DNA from: Pleurodeles waltl
Taxonomy: Eukaryota > Chordata > Amphibia > Caudata > Salamandridae
DNA: 64,000 nt
NCBI RefSeq assembly: GCF_031143425.1
Contig: NC_090439.1
Location: forward strand, 351,162,027 to 351,226,026
Direction of reading: 5' to 3'
Shown piece after piece: positions 54,815-64,000 of the stretch. The translations under genes and the position numbers were made by a program. Within the stretch, counting starts at the first letter, position 1. Each line of letters opens with the position of its first letter. The notes under the pieces were generated by a model, which saw only the letters and a program-made list of their open reading frames with translations, did no database searches and had not been told where the DNA came from.

Positions 54815-56340
54815 GTAAAACTGTGTAAGAAATCAGGCTGTTACCTGAGAGAGTAAGTACCCACTTCCTGTAATAATCACAATCCCAGTTAGAGTGAATC
54901 ACTAAAGTTACTAAATTAACCTGAGCTCAACCCCCTGGTAGCTATGGCACTGCGCAGACAGGCTTACATTGAAGGCAATGTGCAAAGTATTCATGCATTA
55001 CTAAAACACTAATAAAGTTGAAATAATAAAACAATAAAACACCTAAATTGAATTATAAAAATAGAGTAAAATTTTGTAAACAAAACGACATCAAAGTGAC
55101 CAGAAAAATGTGAATAAGGGGAACTTGAGATGTGATTTTTTTAAAGTTTTAAGTAGAAATAGCACCAAGAACCAAAAAGTGCCAATGATAGTCATTGGTC
55201 CCAGTAGAACAGGAACTATGTGCAATTTGATACTGACTAAAATAGAGTGGGGAGTCAGATACACAAACCATGTTCCTCCAGCGCAAAATATTTTACCTTC
55301 CGACTTACAACCTGATTTAGAGTTCAGTGTATGGGGTTGTCCATTGCAAATGTGAGAGCTATCCTGTTCACAGTATTACAAGTGCCATAGGATATAATGG
55401 ACTTGTAGTACAGCGGACGGGACATCCGCCATGTTTGTGACCGAGTAACCAATCCACAGAGCACTAAATCAGGCCTTTAGTCCTGTAAGTCCCAATCCAC
55501 CACAGGAATAACCCTTTAATGCCCCCCAAGACCTCACAGAGAATCACAGGGTGTCAGGCAGAGGCCTACAAGAGGGTCCAGTCAGTGGCGTAACACAAAA
55601 TGATGGGGCCCCACTGCAGAATCTGATGAGGAGCCCCTGAGTCTCACATATCTCACAGATATTAATTGTCGTTGGCCTGCAAAGGATACCTTTGAGGTTT
55701 GCTACCCTGGAGAGGTAGGTGCCCCTCAGCACCACAGGGGATCCTGAGGCTTGTGTTAGGCTCCTGGGTCCAGTCCAGGTCCAGTTGCCAGTGGTCCGCC
55801 AGGCAGTTGCAGAATATGGCCTCTTGTACTTGTTGTGTACCTGTAGCTTTAACAGTAGGTCAGCCATAAGAGCCCTGGAGTCCACATCTTTGTCTTGGGT
55901 ATAAGTGAGAGAGCAGGTCCAGTCTTCTAGGATCTTCTCAGGTCCCACACACCAGGTTGAGCCCTCTTCTAATCCTCCACAAGTCCTGAGATGTTCTGCA
56001 GTGGGTGTCTGGCGTTGACGCATTTATGACCGACATGAGCTAGTGGGTGGGAATGACCCAAGGGAACTCTCCAACCAATGGAATAAAGGTTTTCACGGCT
56101 AACCCTACCCATTTTTGGCACTTTCAAGATGATGAAAGCCTTAGGCCACACTAAACGTGGGCTCTGAGGGCTGGGGATTTGTGTGAGGAGTGTACTATGG
56201 TAATTGAAGAAAACTTGTATGCTAGTGGAGAGGGTGGAAGCCCCACTCGACCAACAACCACAATCCTTGTCAGGGTGAGTCACAAAAGCCACTAAATTAA
56301 CTTGCGGTTAACCCTCTGAACAATTGCACAATCCATTACA
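54815..56340 (+). repeat. Relative of the 5079-9029 repeat, with a hairpin MITE inside
   Basis: 54815-55150 resembles the 320-bp arm of the element at 5079-9029: TGTAAGAAATCAGG start, then CACAATCCCAGTTAGAG, GGCTTACATTGAAGGCAATG and GCAAAGTATT, in the same order. A second stretch with the same CACAATCC.TGTCAGGGTGAG phrase lies near 56258 in direct orientation. A diverged hairpin at 55307-55478 interrupts it. No coding sequence is supported between. Confidence 0.5.
55307..55478. mobile_element. Diverged hairpin MITE, about 170 bp
   Basis: Left ACCTGATTTAGAGTTCAGTG pairs imperfectly with right CACAGAGCACTAAATCAGGC. The middle has CATAGGATATAATGGACTTG, the phrase also found in the loop of 34564-34733 in inverse. 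Boundaries are approximate. Confidence 0.55.
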
Positions 56341-56393
56341 ATTATTACAGGGGTTAGAATTAGCTTCAGTGTACCCCCACCCAAATTATTTAT

Positions 56394-57300
56394 CTAATCA
56401 CCAGCCTTACTAAAACCCTTTCCTAACTCACTAAACCAGGAACCTACAGCTTCCCACAAGCCAGTCTCTTCTAAAGATTGAAGACCATGCAAAATGTTAG
56501 TAATATTAGTAATATAAAAATGAATATCTCTTCTGTTTTCAGGCACATGGGTACAGTACTTTTTGGCCTTTATTACCTTGTAGGTTCCATCCTCCTCCAG
56601 GAGACTATCTAATGCTGAACAATTCTGCATAACCATAGCAACCCTTTCTGCATTTACTCGTGTCAAGGCTCCAGCTGTATCTACTGCAGGTTTATCTACG
56701 AAAGTGGACAAACATCCAATTTTCACATCTTTCATAGCCACACCTATAGAAGGAATCATAGCACCTAACGTATCTAAAACTACTTTCCAAAACTCTTTTT
56801 CCCTCTTTTCAGGTCCATTGCATCCTCTATTTCATTCACACCTCTAGAAAATTCCAAAGCAAGATCACAAGATCCAAACAAATTATGAAGCAAACTGACA
56901 TAAGCACTCTTACCACAAGGATAGGAAATCCCTCTCAGAATTGGCTCTCCACCAAGAAAATAATTTCCAATTACCTCATAACTTCTTTCACACATACTCT
57001 ATCCCATGTATTCAGCCTTATCATTTTTGAAGGTCTTCAGTGAATCATACACAACTCCTCCTTTCGTTATTGATCCATTCTCAACCTGTGATGTCTATTC
57101 TACCATCTAAATTTTTCCTCTCCCTTTGCCTGTTCCATTATGACTTTCCCTACGCTCCAATCCCTCACAATCTTCACTCCTCTCTTCCGGTATTCTTTTA
57201 TAACCCAGTTTTCCTCTTTCATCAAACCCACACACATAACCCAAACTAGGTATAATAATTGTAGTTTTGTGTTTAGTTTGTGCAACCTCTCTCAAAAATT
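56394..57300 (-). pseudogene. env: Second retroviral env (TM) remnant, minus strand
   Basis: Two minus-strand open pieces, 56995-56780 and 56759-56394, align by eye with the TM part of the env at 20739-21478: the hydrophobic LGAMIPSIGVAMKDVKI segment corresponds to FGAVIPSLGVILNSIKI there, and LDSLLEEDG corresponds to LDILLAKDG. The cysteine motif is degraded, with Tyr in place of two of the three Cys, so fusion function is gone. A basic/charged piece at 57100-57295 may be SU sequence. No pol or gag of this copy is visible, so it is a fragment of a related retrovirus. Confidence 0.65.
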
Positions 57301-58030
57301 GACCATATTTAAAGTCTTAGTTATCTTCTTTTATAGATAAATCTTCTAAAGACACATTGAAATCCATTAGATATGGAAAGAAAATCATTATTATTGAATG
57401 TAGCAACATACACATGGCATGATAAAATGTACAAAATAGGAAGCTGAACTTATGTAGGGCCCTCACCAGTAGGAATAGAAAGAAAAGTACAAATAATGCA
57501 CTCCTTATTTTTTATAATATTTACATTATTTTGTAGCTTCTAGTATAGGTATTAACCTGAAATCTACTATCTAAATTATCTTTATGCTCTAACATGTCAT
57601 GTTTCGATTTATATCAAACAGTACTTCATTCACCATTTACAAAAGTGTGCCCCATCAGCAAGAGTAAGCACACCAAAAGTCCAGCTACAACTAATAGTAT
57701 TATCACTATCATTGCTAACCTGACACTTTTACTGCATTTGTTGTAGTCCTGCTTCTAATTGAAAGAAAAAAAATACTGTAAGGCTCAAAATTTTAAAACA
57801 ACAAAACTTTACTTGAAATATATAATACAGTTCTTATTTTCTTCTTATTTCTTTAAAACAATTATCAAAATAATCTTCTTCAAGTCTTTCAATTGTCAAT
57901 TTTCAGATATAATCATTATTCTCTTATCTTGTTCAACACTATCTTTCACTTTGACTTTGTCTTAAAAGTCTCTTTATAATTTCAAGGTGGCTCTTCTTCT
58001 GTCTCTAATCCACTCTCAGATTCACACTTA
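57301..58030 (-). other. Unassigned, possible remainder of the second retrovirus
   Basis: AT-rich. On the minus strand, short charged peptides rich in Glu, Arg and Lys can be read on both sides of the MITE at 58031, as in the ORF between pol and env of the first retrovirus. No domain can be named. Confidence 0.3.
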
Positions 58031-58186
58031 GGCCCATATTTATACTTTTTTGGCGCTTCATTTATGCTGCTTTTTGACGCAAAAGCGGCGCAATCTTACA
58101 AAATACAATTGTATTTTATAAATTTGCATCGCTTTTGAGTCAAAAAATTATGCAAATGCAGCGCTAAAAAAGTATAAATATGGGCC
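58031..58186. mobile_element. Short Harbinger-like MITE (156 bp), TTA duplication
   Basis: Starts GGCCCATATTTATACTTTTT and ends AAAAAGTATAAATATGGGCC, perfect inverted ends, flanked by TTA (58028-58030, 58187-58189). Sub-terminal GGCGCTTCATTTATGC and GCAAATGCAGCGC also pair loosely. The ends are identical to family 1 while the interior is much shorter. Confidence 0.92.
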
Positions 58187-58395
58187 TTAATTTTATACTG
58201 ACAATGATTCACTAGATTTCAATTTTCCAACTCTACTTCCTCTTCTTCTTCTGATACTGTAGGTAGATATAACTATTCAGGTGAAGGATATTTTTTATTT
58301 GGAATTCTCCTTCTTGTTGGCCACAGGTGAGTCGCTCCCACTAGTTTCAGAATGTAATTGTCTCTCAGGTCTATCTACCTTTTCTGGATCATAGT

Positions 58396-61300
58396 TGTAG
58401 GAAAGTAGCCTCTTTGCATGGTTACCCCCACTTTTGGCCTGTTTGTGAGTGTGTGTCAGTGTGTTTTTACTGTGTCACTGGGATCCTGCTAGCCAGGACC
58501 CCAGTGCTCATAGATAAAAACCTATATGTCAGTATGTTTTGCCTGTCTCACTGGGATCCTGCTAACCAGGACCCCAGTGCTCATAGTTTGAGGCCTGATG
58601 TGTATGCCTGTGTAGTGCCTAACTGTGTCACTGAGGCTCTGCTAATCAGAACTCAGTGCGTATGCTCTCTCTGCTTTTAAATTTGTCATTGTAGGCCAGT
58701 GACTTCCTTTACCGATTTCAATTGGCATACTGGACCCCTCTTACAAGTCCCTAGTATATGGTACCCAGATGTAGGAAAATGGCTCCCTGTTGCAGTTACC
58801 CCCCACTTTTTGCCTGATACTGATGCTGACTTGACTGAGAAGTGTGCTGGTACCCTGCTAACCAGGCCCCAGCACCAGTGTTCTTTCACCTAAAATGTAC
58901 CATTGTTTCCACAATTGGCACACCCCTGGCACACAGATAAGTCCCTTGTAAAAGGTACCAGTGGTACCAAGGGCCCTGTGACCCGGGAAGGTCCCTAAGG
59001 GCTGCAGCATATGTTGTGCCACCCTAAGTGACCCCTCACCTAACACATGCACACAGCCATTGTAGATTGTGTGTGTTGGTGGGGAGAAGAAGGCAAAGTC
59101 GACATGGCATCCCCCTCAGGATCCCATGCCAACAAAATACTGCCTGTGGCATAGGTAAGTCGCCCCTCTAGCAGGCCTTACAGCCCTAAGGCAGGGGGAA
59201 CTATACTACAGGTGAGGGCATAGCTGCATGAGCAATATGCCCCTACAGTGTCTAAGTCTATTCTTAGACATTGTAAGTACAGTGTGGCCATATTAAGTAT
59301 ATGGTCTGGGAGTTTGTCAAAACGAACTCCACAGCTCCATAATGGCTACACTGAATACTGGGAAGTTTGGTATCAAGTGTCTCAGAATAATAAACCCACA
59401 CTGATGCCAGTGTTGGATTTATTAAAAAATGCATGCAGAGGGCATCTTAGAGATGCCCCCTGTATTTTACCCAATCCTTCAGTGCAGGACTGACTGGTCT
59501 GTGCCAGCCTGCTGCTGAGAGACGAGTTTCTGACCCCCTGGGGTGAGAGCCTTTGTGCTCTCTGAGGCCAGAAACAAAGCCTGCATTGGGTGAAGATGCT
59601 TAACACCTCCCCCCCTCCTGCAGGAACTGTAACACCTAGTAGTGAGCCTCAAAGGCTCAAGCTTCGTGTTACAATGCCCCAGGGCGCTCCAGCTAGTGGA
59701 GATGCCTGCCCCCTGGACACAACCCCAACTTTTGGAGGCAAGTCCAGGGGAGATAATGAGAAAAACAAGGAGGAGTCACCCACCAGTCAGGACAGCTCCT
59801 AAGGTGCCCTGAGCTGAGGTGACCGCTGCCTTTAGAAATCCTCCATCTTGGTTTTGGAGGATTCCCCCAATAGGATTAGAGATGTGCCCCCCTCCCCACA
59901 GGGAGGAGGCACAAAGAGGGTGTAGCCACCCTCCAGGACAGTAGCCATTGGCTACTGCCCTCCCAGACCTAAGCACACCCCTAAATTTAGTATTTAGGGG
60001 TACCCCAGAACCCAGGAAATCAGATTCCTGCAACCTGAAGAAACAAGAAGGACTGCTGACCTACAAGCCTGCAGAGAAGGAGGAAGACGACAACTGCTTT
60101 GGTCCCAGCCCTACTGTCCTGTCTCCAACTTTGAAAACCTGCTCCAGCGACGCATCCGACAGGGACCAGTGACCTCTGAAGCCTCAGAGGACTGCCCTGG
60201 ACTAAAGGACCAAGAAACTCCCATGAACAGCGGCCCTGTTCAAAACCAGCTACTTCTTTGCAACAAAGAAGCAACTTTCAAAGACTGCACGTTTCCCGCC
60301 GGAAGGGTGAGACTTCACACTCTGCACCAGACTCCCCCGGCTTGAGATCCAGAGAATAAACACCTGACTGCAAGCCCGTGAGTAACCAGAGACGACCCCC
60401 CTGAGCCCCCACAGCAACGCCTGCAGAGAGAATCCAGAGGCTCCTCCTGACCGCGACTGCCTGTAACAAGGGACCCGTTGCCTGGAACCAACACTGCACC
60501 CGCAGCCCCCAGGACCTGAAGGAACTGAACTTCAACGCAGGAGTGACCCCCAGGCGACCCTCTGCCTAGCCCAGGTGGTGGCTGTCCCGAGAAGCCCCCC
60601 TGTGCCTGCCTGCACCGCTAGAGTGACCCCTGGGTCCCTCCATTGTTTTCTACCTGAGAACCGGACGCCTGCTTTGCACACTGCACCCGGCCGCCCCAGT
60701 GCCGCTGAGGGTGTGCCTTGTGTGCCTACTTGTGTCCCCCCCCAGTGCACTACAAAACCCTCCTGTTCTGCCCTGAGGACGCAGGTACTTACCTGCTGCA
60801 GACTGGAACTGGAACACCCCTATTCTCCATAGGCACCTATGTGTTTTGGGCACCTCTTTGACCTCTGCACCTGACCGGCACTGAGCTGCTGGTGTGGTAT
60901 CTTTGGGGTTGTCTTGAACCCCCAACAGTGGGCTTCTTATGCCCCAGAACTGAGACTTGTAAGTGTTTTACTTACTTCCTAATCTAAACTTTACTTACCT
61001 CCCCCAGGAACTGCAGATTTTTGCACTGTGTCCACTTTGAAAATAGCTTATTGCCATTTTTACAAAGACTGTATATGATATTGCTTTCATTCAAAGTTCC
61101 TAAAGTATCTAAGTGAAGTACCTTGCATTTAAAGTGTTTAATGTAAATCTTAAACCTGTGGTTCTTAAAATAAACTAAGAAAATATATTTTTCAATATAA
61201 AAACCTATTGGCCTGGAGTAAGTATTTGAGTGTGGGTTCCTCATTTATTGCATGTGTGTGTACAACAAATGCTTAACACTACCTCTGATAAGACTACTAC

Positions 61301-63090
61301 CACAAAACAGAGCTTTAGAATTATGTACATTTGCCACTAGCTTACCTCTAAGGGGAATCCTTGGACTATGTGCACACTATTCCTTACTTTGAAATAGTAT
61401 ATACAGAGCCAACTTCCTACACCAGGTACCCAGGGCATTGGGGTTCCAGGAGATCCCAATGGGCTGCAGCAATTCTTTTGCCACCCATACGGAGCTCAGA
61501 CAAACCTTTACACAGGACTGCCATTGCAGCCTGAGTGAAATAACGCACACGTTATTTCACAGCCATTTTCACTGCACTTAAGGAACTTATAAGTCACCTA
61601 TATGTCTAACCTTCACTTGCTGAAGGTTATGTGCAAAGTTACTAAGTGTGAGGGCACCCTTGCACTAGCAAAGGTGCCCCCACATAGTTCAGGGCCATTT
61701 CCGCAGACTTCGTGAGTGCGGGGACACCATTACAAGGGTGCACTACATATAGGTCAATACCTATGTGTAGCTTCACAATGGTAACTCTGAACATGGCCAT
61801 GTAACATGTCTAAGATCATGGAATTGTTCCCCCAATTCAAATCTGGTATTGGGGAGCCAGTTCCATGCACCCCCAGGGCTCCACTATGGACCCTGGGTAC
61901 TGCCAAACCAGTTCTCTAGGGTTTTCTCTGCAGCTACAGCTGCTGCCACCTCACAGACAGGGTTCTGCCCTCCTGGGGTCTGGGCAACCCAGTCCCAGGA
62001 AGGCAGAACAAAGCATTTCCTCTGAGAGCAGGGTGTTACATCCTCTCCCTTTGGAAATAGGTGTTACAGGCTGGGAAGGGGTAGCCTCCCCCAGCCTCTG
62101 GAAATGCTTTGAGGGGCACAGATGGTGCCTTCCTTGCATAAACCAGTCTACACCGGTTCAGGGACCCTTTCTCACCTGCTCTGACGGGAAACTGGACAAA
62201 GGAAAGGGGAGTGACTACTCCCCTGTCCATCACCACCCCAGGGGTGGTACCCAGAGCTCCTCCAGTGTGTCCCAGACTTCAGCCATTGTGCTTTGCAAGG
62301 TGTAGGGGCACTGTGAAGGGCTCTGAGTGGCCAGTGCCAGCAGGTGACATCAGAGACCCCTCCTGATAGGTCCATACCTGATAAGGTAGCCAATCCCCCT
62401 CTCAGGGCTATTTAGGGTCTCTCCTGTGGGTTCTCTTCTGATTCTGCTTGCAAGTTTCCTTCAGGAATCCTCTGCAACAACTTCAGCATCCTCTGACCTC
62501 GGATCAACCGCAGCCTGCTCCAAGAAACACTGTAACTGCAACAAAGTGTCTACAAGAGACACTTTTCTTCAGCAACCTCCCCTCCGAGTCAGCAACTGCA
62601 ACAGTTTCCACGGTGTGCACGCTCTGGGGACTCCCTGTCTTCATCCTTCATCAGAAGAACCAAATAAATCTCTCGTGGAGTGAGTGAATCACTCCCCTGC
62701 TCCAAGTAGGCACCTTCCAAGGCGTCGACCAGTACCCTGGGACTCCTCTCACTGTGACAAGCGTGCTCCTAAGGACACAGAGGGTGGACATCATTGACAT
62801 AGACTGTCCTGAGGTCTTGCTCACGCAATTTGGAGGAGGTGCCTTCCCAGAGAACGACAGTACCCCTGTGTTTTGTGTCTTCTTCGCCTCCTGAAGCCTC
62901 TGTGCACTCTTTGCAAAATTCCTTCATGCACATCCTGGCCCAGGTCCCCAACACTCTACCCTGCAACGCTCAACTCGCTGAGTTGTTCTCCGGGGGCGTG
63001 GGACCTTCTTTTGTTGTGCTGCATCAACTGCGTTTTGCACCTCCTTTCAACCCGGATCCTGCAGCTCGAAACTCGAGCACCGGAACTACT
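58396..63090 (+). mobile_element. Second copy of the TGTAGGA LTR-like element, split by another LTR-like element
   Basis: 58396-58769 matches the start of 10672-13590 (TGTAGGAAAGTAGCCTCTTT, then the GGGATCCTGCTAGCCAGGAC block, here duplicated). After the 58770-61421 insert it resumes at 61422 with GGTACCCAGGGCATTGGGG and runs colinear to about 63090, including the CCAAT/TATTTA block. The last kilobase of the first copy is missing, so this copy is truncated at its right end. Confidence 0.7.
58770..61421 (+). mobile_element. LTR-like element, TGTAGGAAAATGG...CTTCCTACA, 2,652 bp, nested
   Basis: Starts TGTAGGAAAATGGC and ends GCCAACTTCCTACA, flanked by CCAGA (58765-58769) and CCAGG (61422-61426), a 5-bp duplication with one difference. 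It interrupts the related element at 58396-63090, whose sequence resumes at the right flank. ORFs inside are short and domain-free. TGTAGGA/TCCTACA ends are shared with the host element, so both belong to one superfamily of long LTRs or LTR-like repeats. Confidence 0.72.
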
Positions 63091-63363
63091 GGTGGAGCAC
63101 CAGATAATTTCATTATTCTCTTGGATTGCCCATTAGAGACCAAGAAAAATCTTTTGGAGTCCCTTAGAAATTGGAGGTACTCTTTAATGTGCAATCATAA
63201 ACTGTACTCCAATATTCAGGACACCCCAAAAATTCAGAACACCCAACATTTACCTCAGACAGCTCTGACCTGTGTTGATCTTCAACAAAAAGGCACCCTC
63301 CCCAACATCAATTTAGCAGACTAAAATAAATAAGTAATTGGGACCACTTAATAACTGAGGAGG
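63091..63363. other. Unassigned sequence before the tandem array
   Basis: Nothing is recognised. It contains an open frame without a domain and an AATAAATAAG stretch near 63326. Confidence 0.3.
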
Positions 63364-63970
63364 AGACGCGCTAGCAACTTTGACAAGGGACTACAGATCC
63401 CAGACTGTTTTCGGCCCCAGTAGGCGTCCATTTTCTCCAGCACCTGCACCCACTTGACCAGAACAACGAGCACTATCAAACGCATGGAGGCACTTCTCAG
63501 TGCGGGACGCGCTAACAACTTTGACACGGGACTACATATCCCAGACTGCTTTCTGGCCCCAGGAGGTGGCCATTTTCTCCAGCACCTGCACCCACTTGAC
63601 CAGAACAACGAATGCTATAAAGCCCGTGGGGGCATTTTGCAGCACGGGACACGCTAGCAACTTTGACAAGGGACTACATATCCCAGACTGATTTGTGACC
63701 CCAGGAGACAGCCATTTTCTCCTGCACCCACTTGACCAGAACAACGAGCGATATAAAGCGCGTGGGGGAACTTTGCAGCGTGGGACGCGCTAGTAACTTT
63801 GACAAGGGACTACATATCCCAGACTGCTTTGTGGCCCCAGGAGGCGGCCATTTTCTCCAGCACCTGCACCCACTTGACCAGAACAATGAGCGCTCAAAAG
63901 CGCGTGGTGACATTTCGCAGCGCAGGACGCGCTAGCAACTTTGACAAGGGACTACATATCCCAGACTGCC
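63364..63970 (+). repeat. Tandem array, ~141-bp unit with promoter-like motifs
   Basis: Four full units and part of a fifth, with unit starts (ACGCGCTAGCAAC or variant) at 63366, 63507, 63649, 63785 and 63927. Each unit contains GGGACTACATATCCCAGACT, close to the vertebrate ZNF143/THAP11 motif ACTACAATTCCCAG; a GGCCATTTTCTCC block resembling an inverted YY1 site; CACCTGCACC; and in most units a CTATAAAGCGCG TATA-like element. The array ends near 63970, where sequence diverges. It could be a promoter-derived satellite or the enhancer of an LTR. Confidence 0.8.
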
Positions 63971-64000
63971 TTGTGTCAGAGCCTGGAGGAGGCTAGGATG

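Noticed and set aside
62830..63324. 164-codon plus ORF running out of the LTR-like element
   Set aside because: Crosses the boundary between the LTR-like copy and unassigned sequence and shows no domain.

Overview
The window looks like a stretch of a giant, transposon-rich vertebrate genome, most likely a salamander and probably a newt such as Pleurodeles. The organism call rests on the mix of repeats: many palindromic, Harbinger-like non-autonomous elements ending in GGCCCATATTTATAC-type inverted repeats, a chromovirus-type Ty3/Gypsy element, L2- and L1-type LINEs, and a gammaretrovirus-like endogenous retrovirus. That call is an inference; the repeats themselves are read directly.

The only host coding sequence I can support is two exons of one plus-strand gene. 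Exon A (10345-10442) and exon B (54293-54403) encode consecutive pieces of the N-terminal catalytic domain of glycosylphosphatidylinositol-specific phospholipase D (GPLD1). Their splice phases match, so 10443-54292 is a single 43,850-bp intron. Everything else in the window is intronic repeat or unidentified sequence.

Layout: 1-3235, decayed L2-like LINE; 3236-9029, two copies of a long dispersed repeat, one bounded by 320-bp inverted arms and holding a 926-bp MITE; 9499-10004, MITE; exon A; 10672-13590, 2.9-kb solo-LTR-like element with 5-bp target duplication; 13591-16150, MITEs; 16450-18180, L1 tail and L2 RT fragment split by a MITE; 18200-32840, minus-strand endogenous retrovirus (putative 3' LTR, env, extra ORF, pro-pol, gag) broken by four MITEs; 32845-39664, Ty3/Gypsy element on plus, inserted next to the retroviral gag with TATAG duplication and itself carrying two MITEs; 40240-42805, LINE tail, a two-copy 0.4-kb repeat and two MITEs; 45985-52572, long L1-type LINE interrupted by a segment with a minisatellite; 53560-53765, MIR-like SINE; exon B; 54815-57300, another long repeat and a second retroviral env remnant; 58031-63090, a MITE and nested LTR-like elements; 63364-63970, a 141-bp tandem array whose units look like small promoters.

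No autonomous element appears intact: each has stops, frameshifts or insertions, many consistent with CpG decay. The nested insertions give a readable order of events: retrovirus first, then the Gypsy element into it, then MITEs into both. No complete gene, rRNA, tRNA, CRISPR array or bacterial feature was seen.
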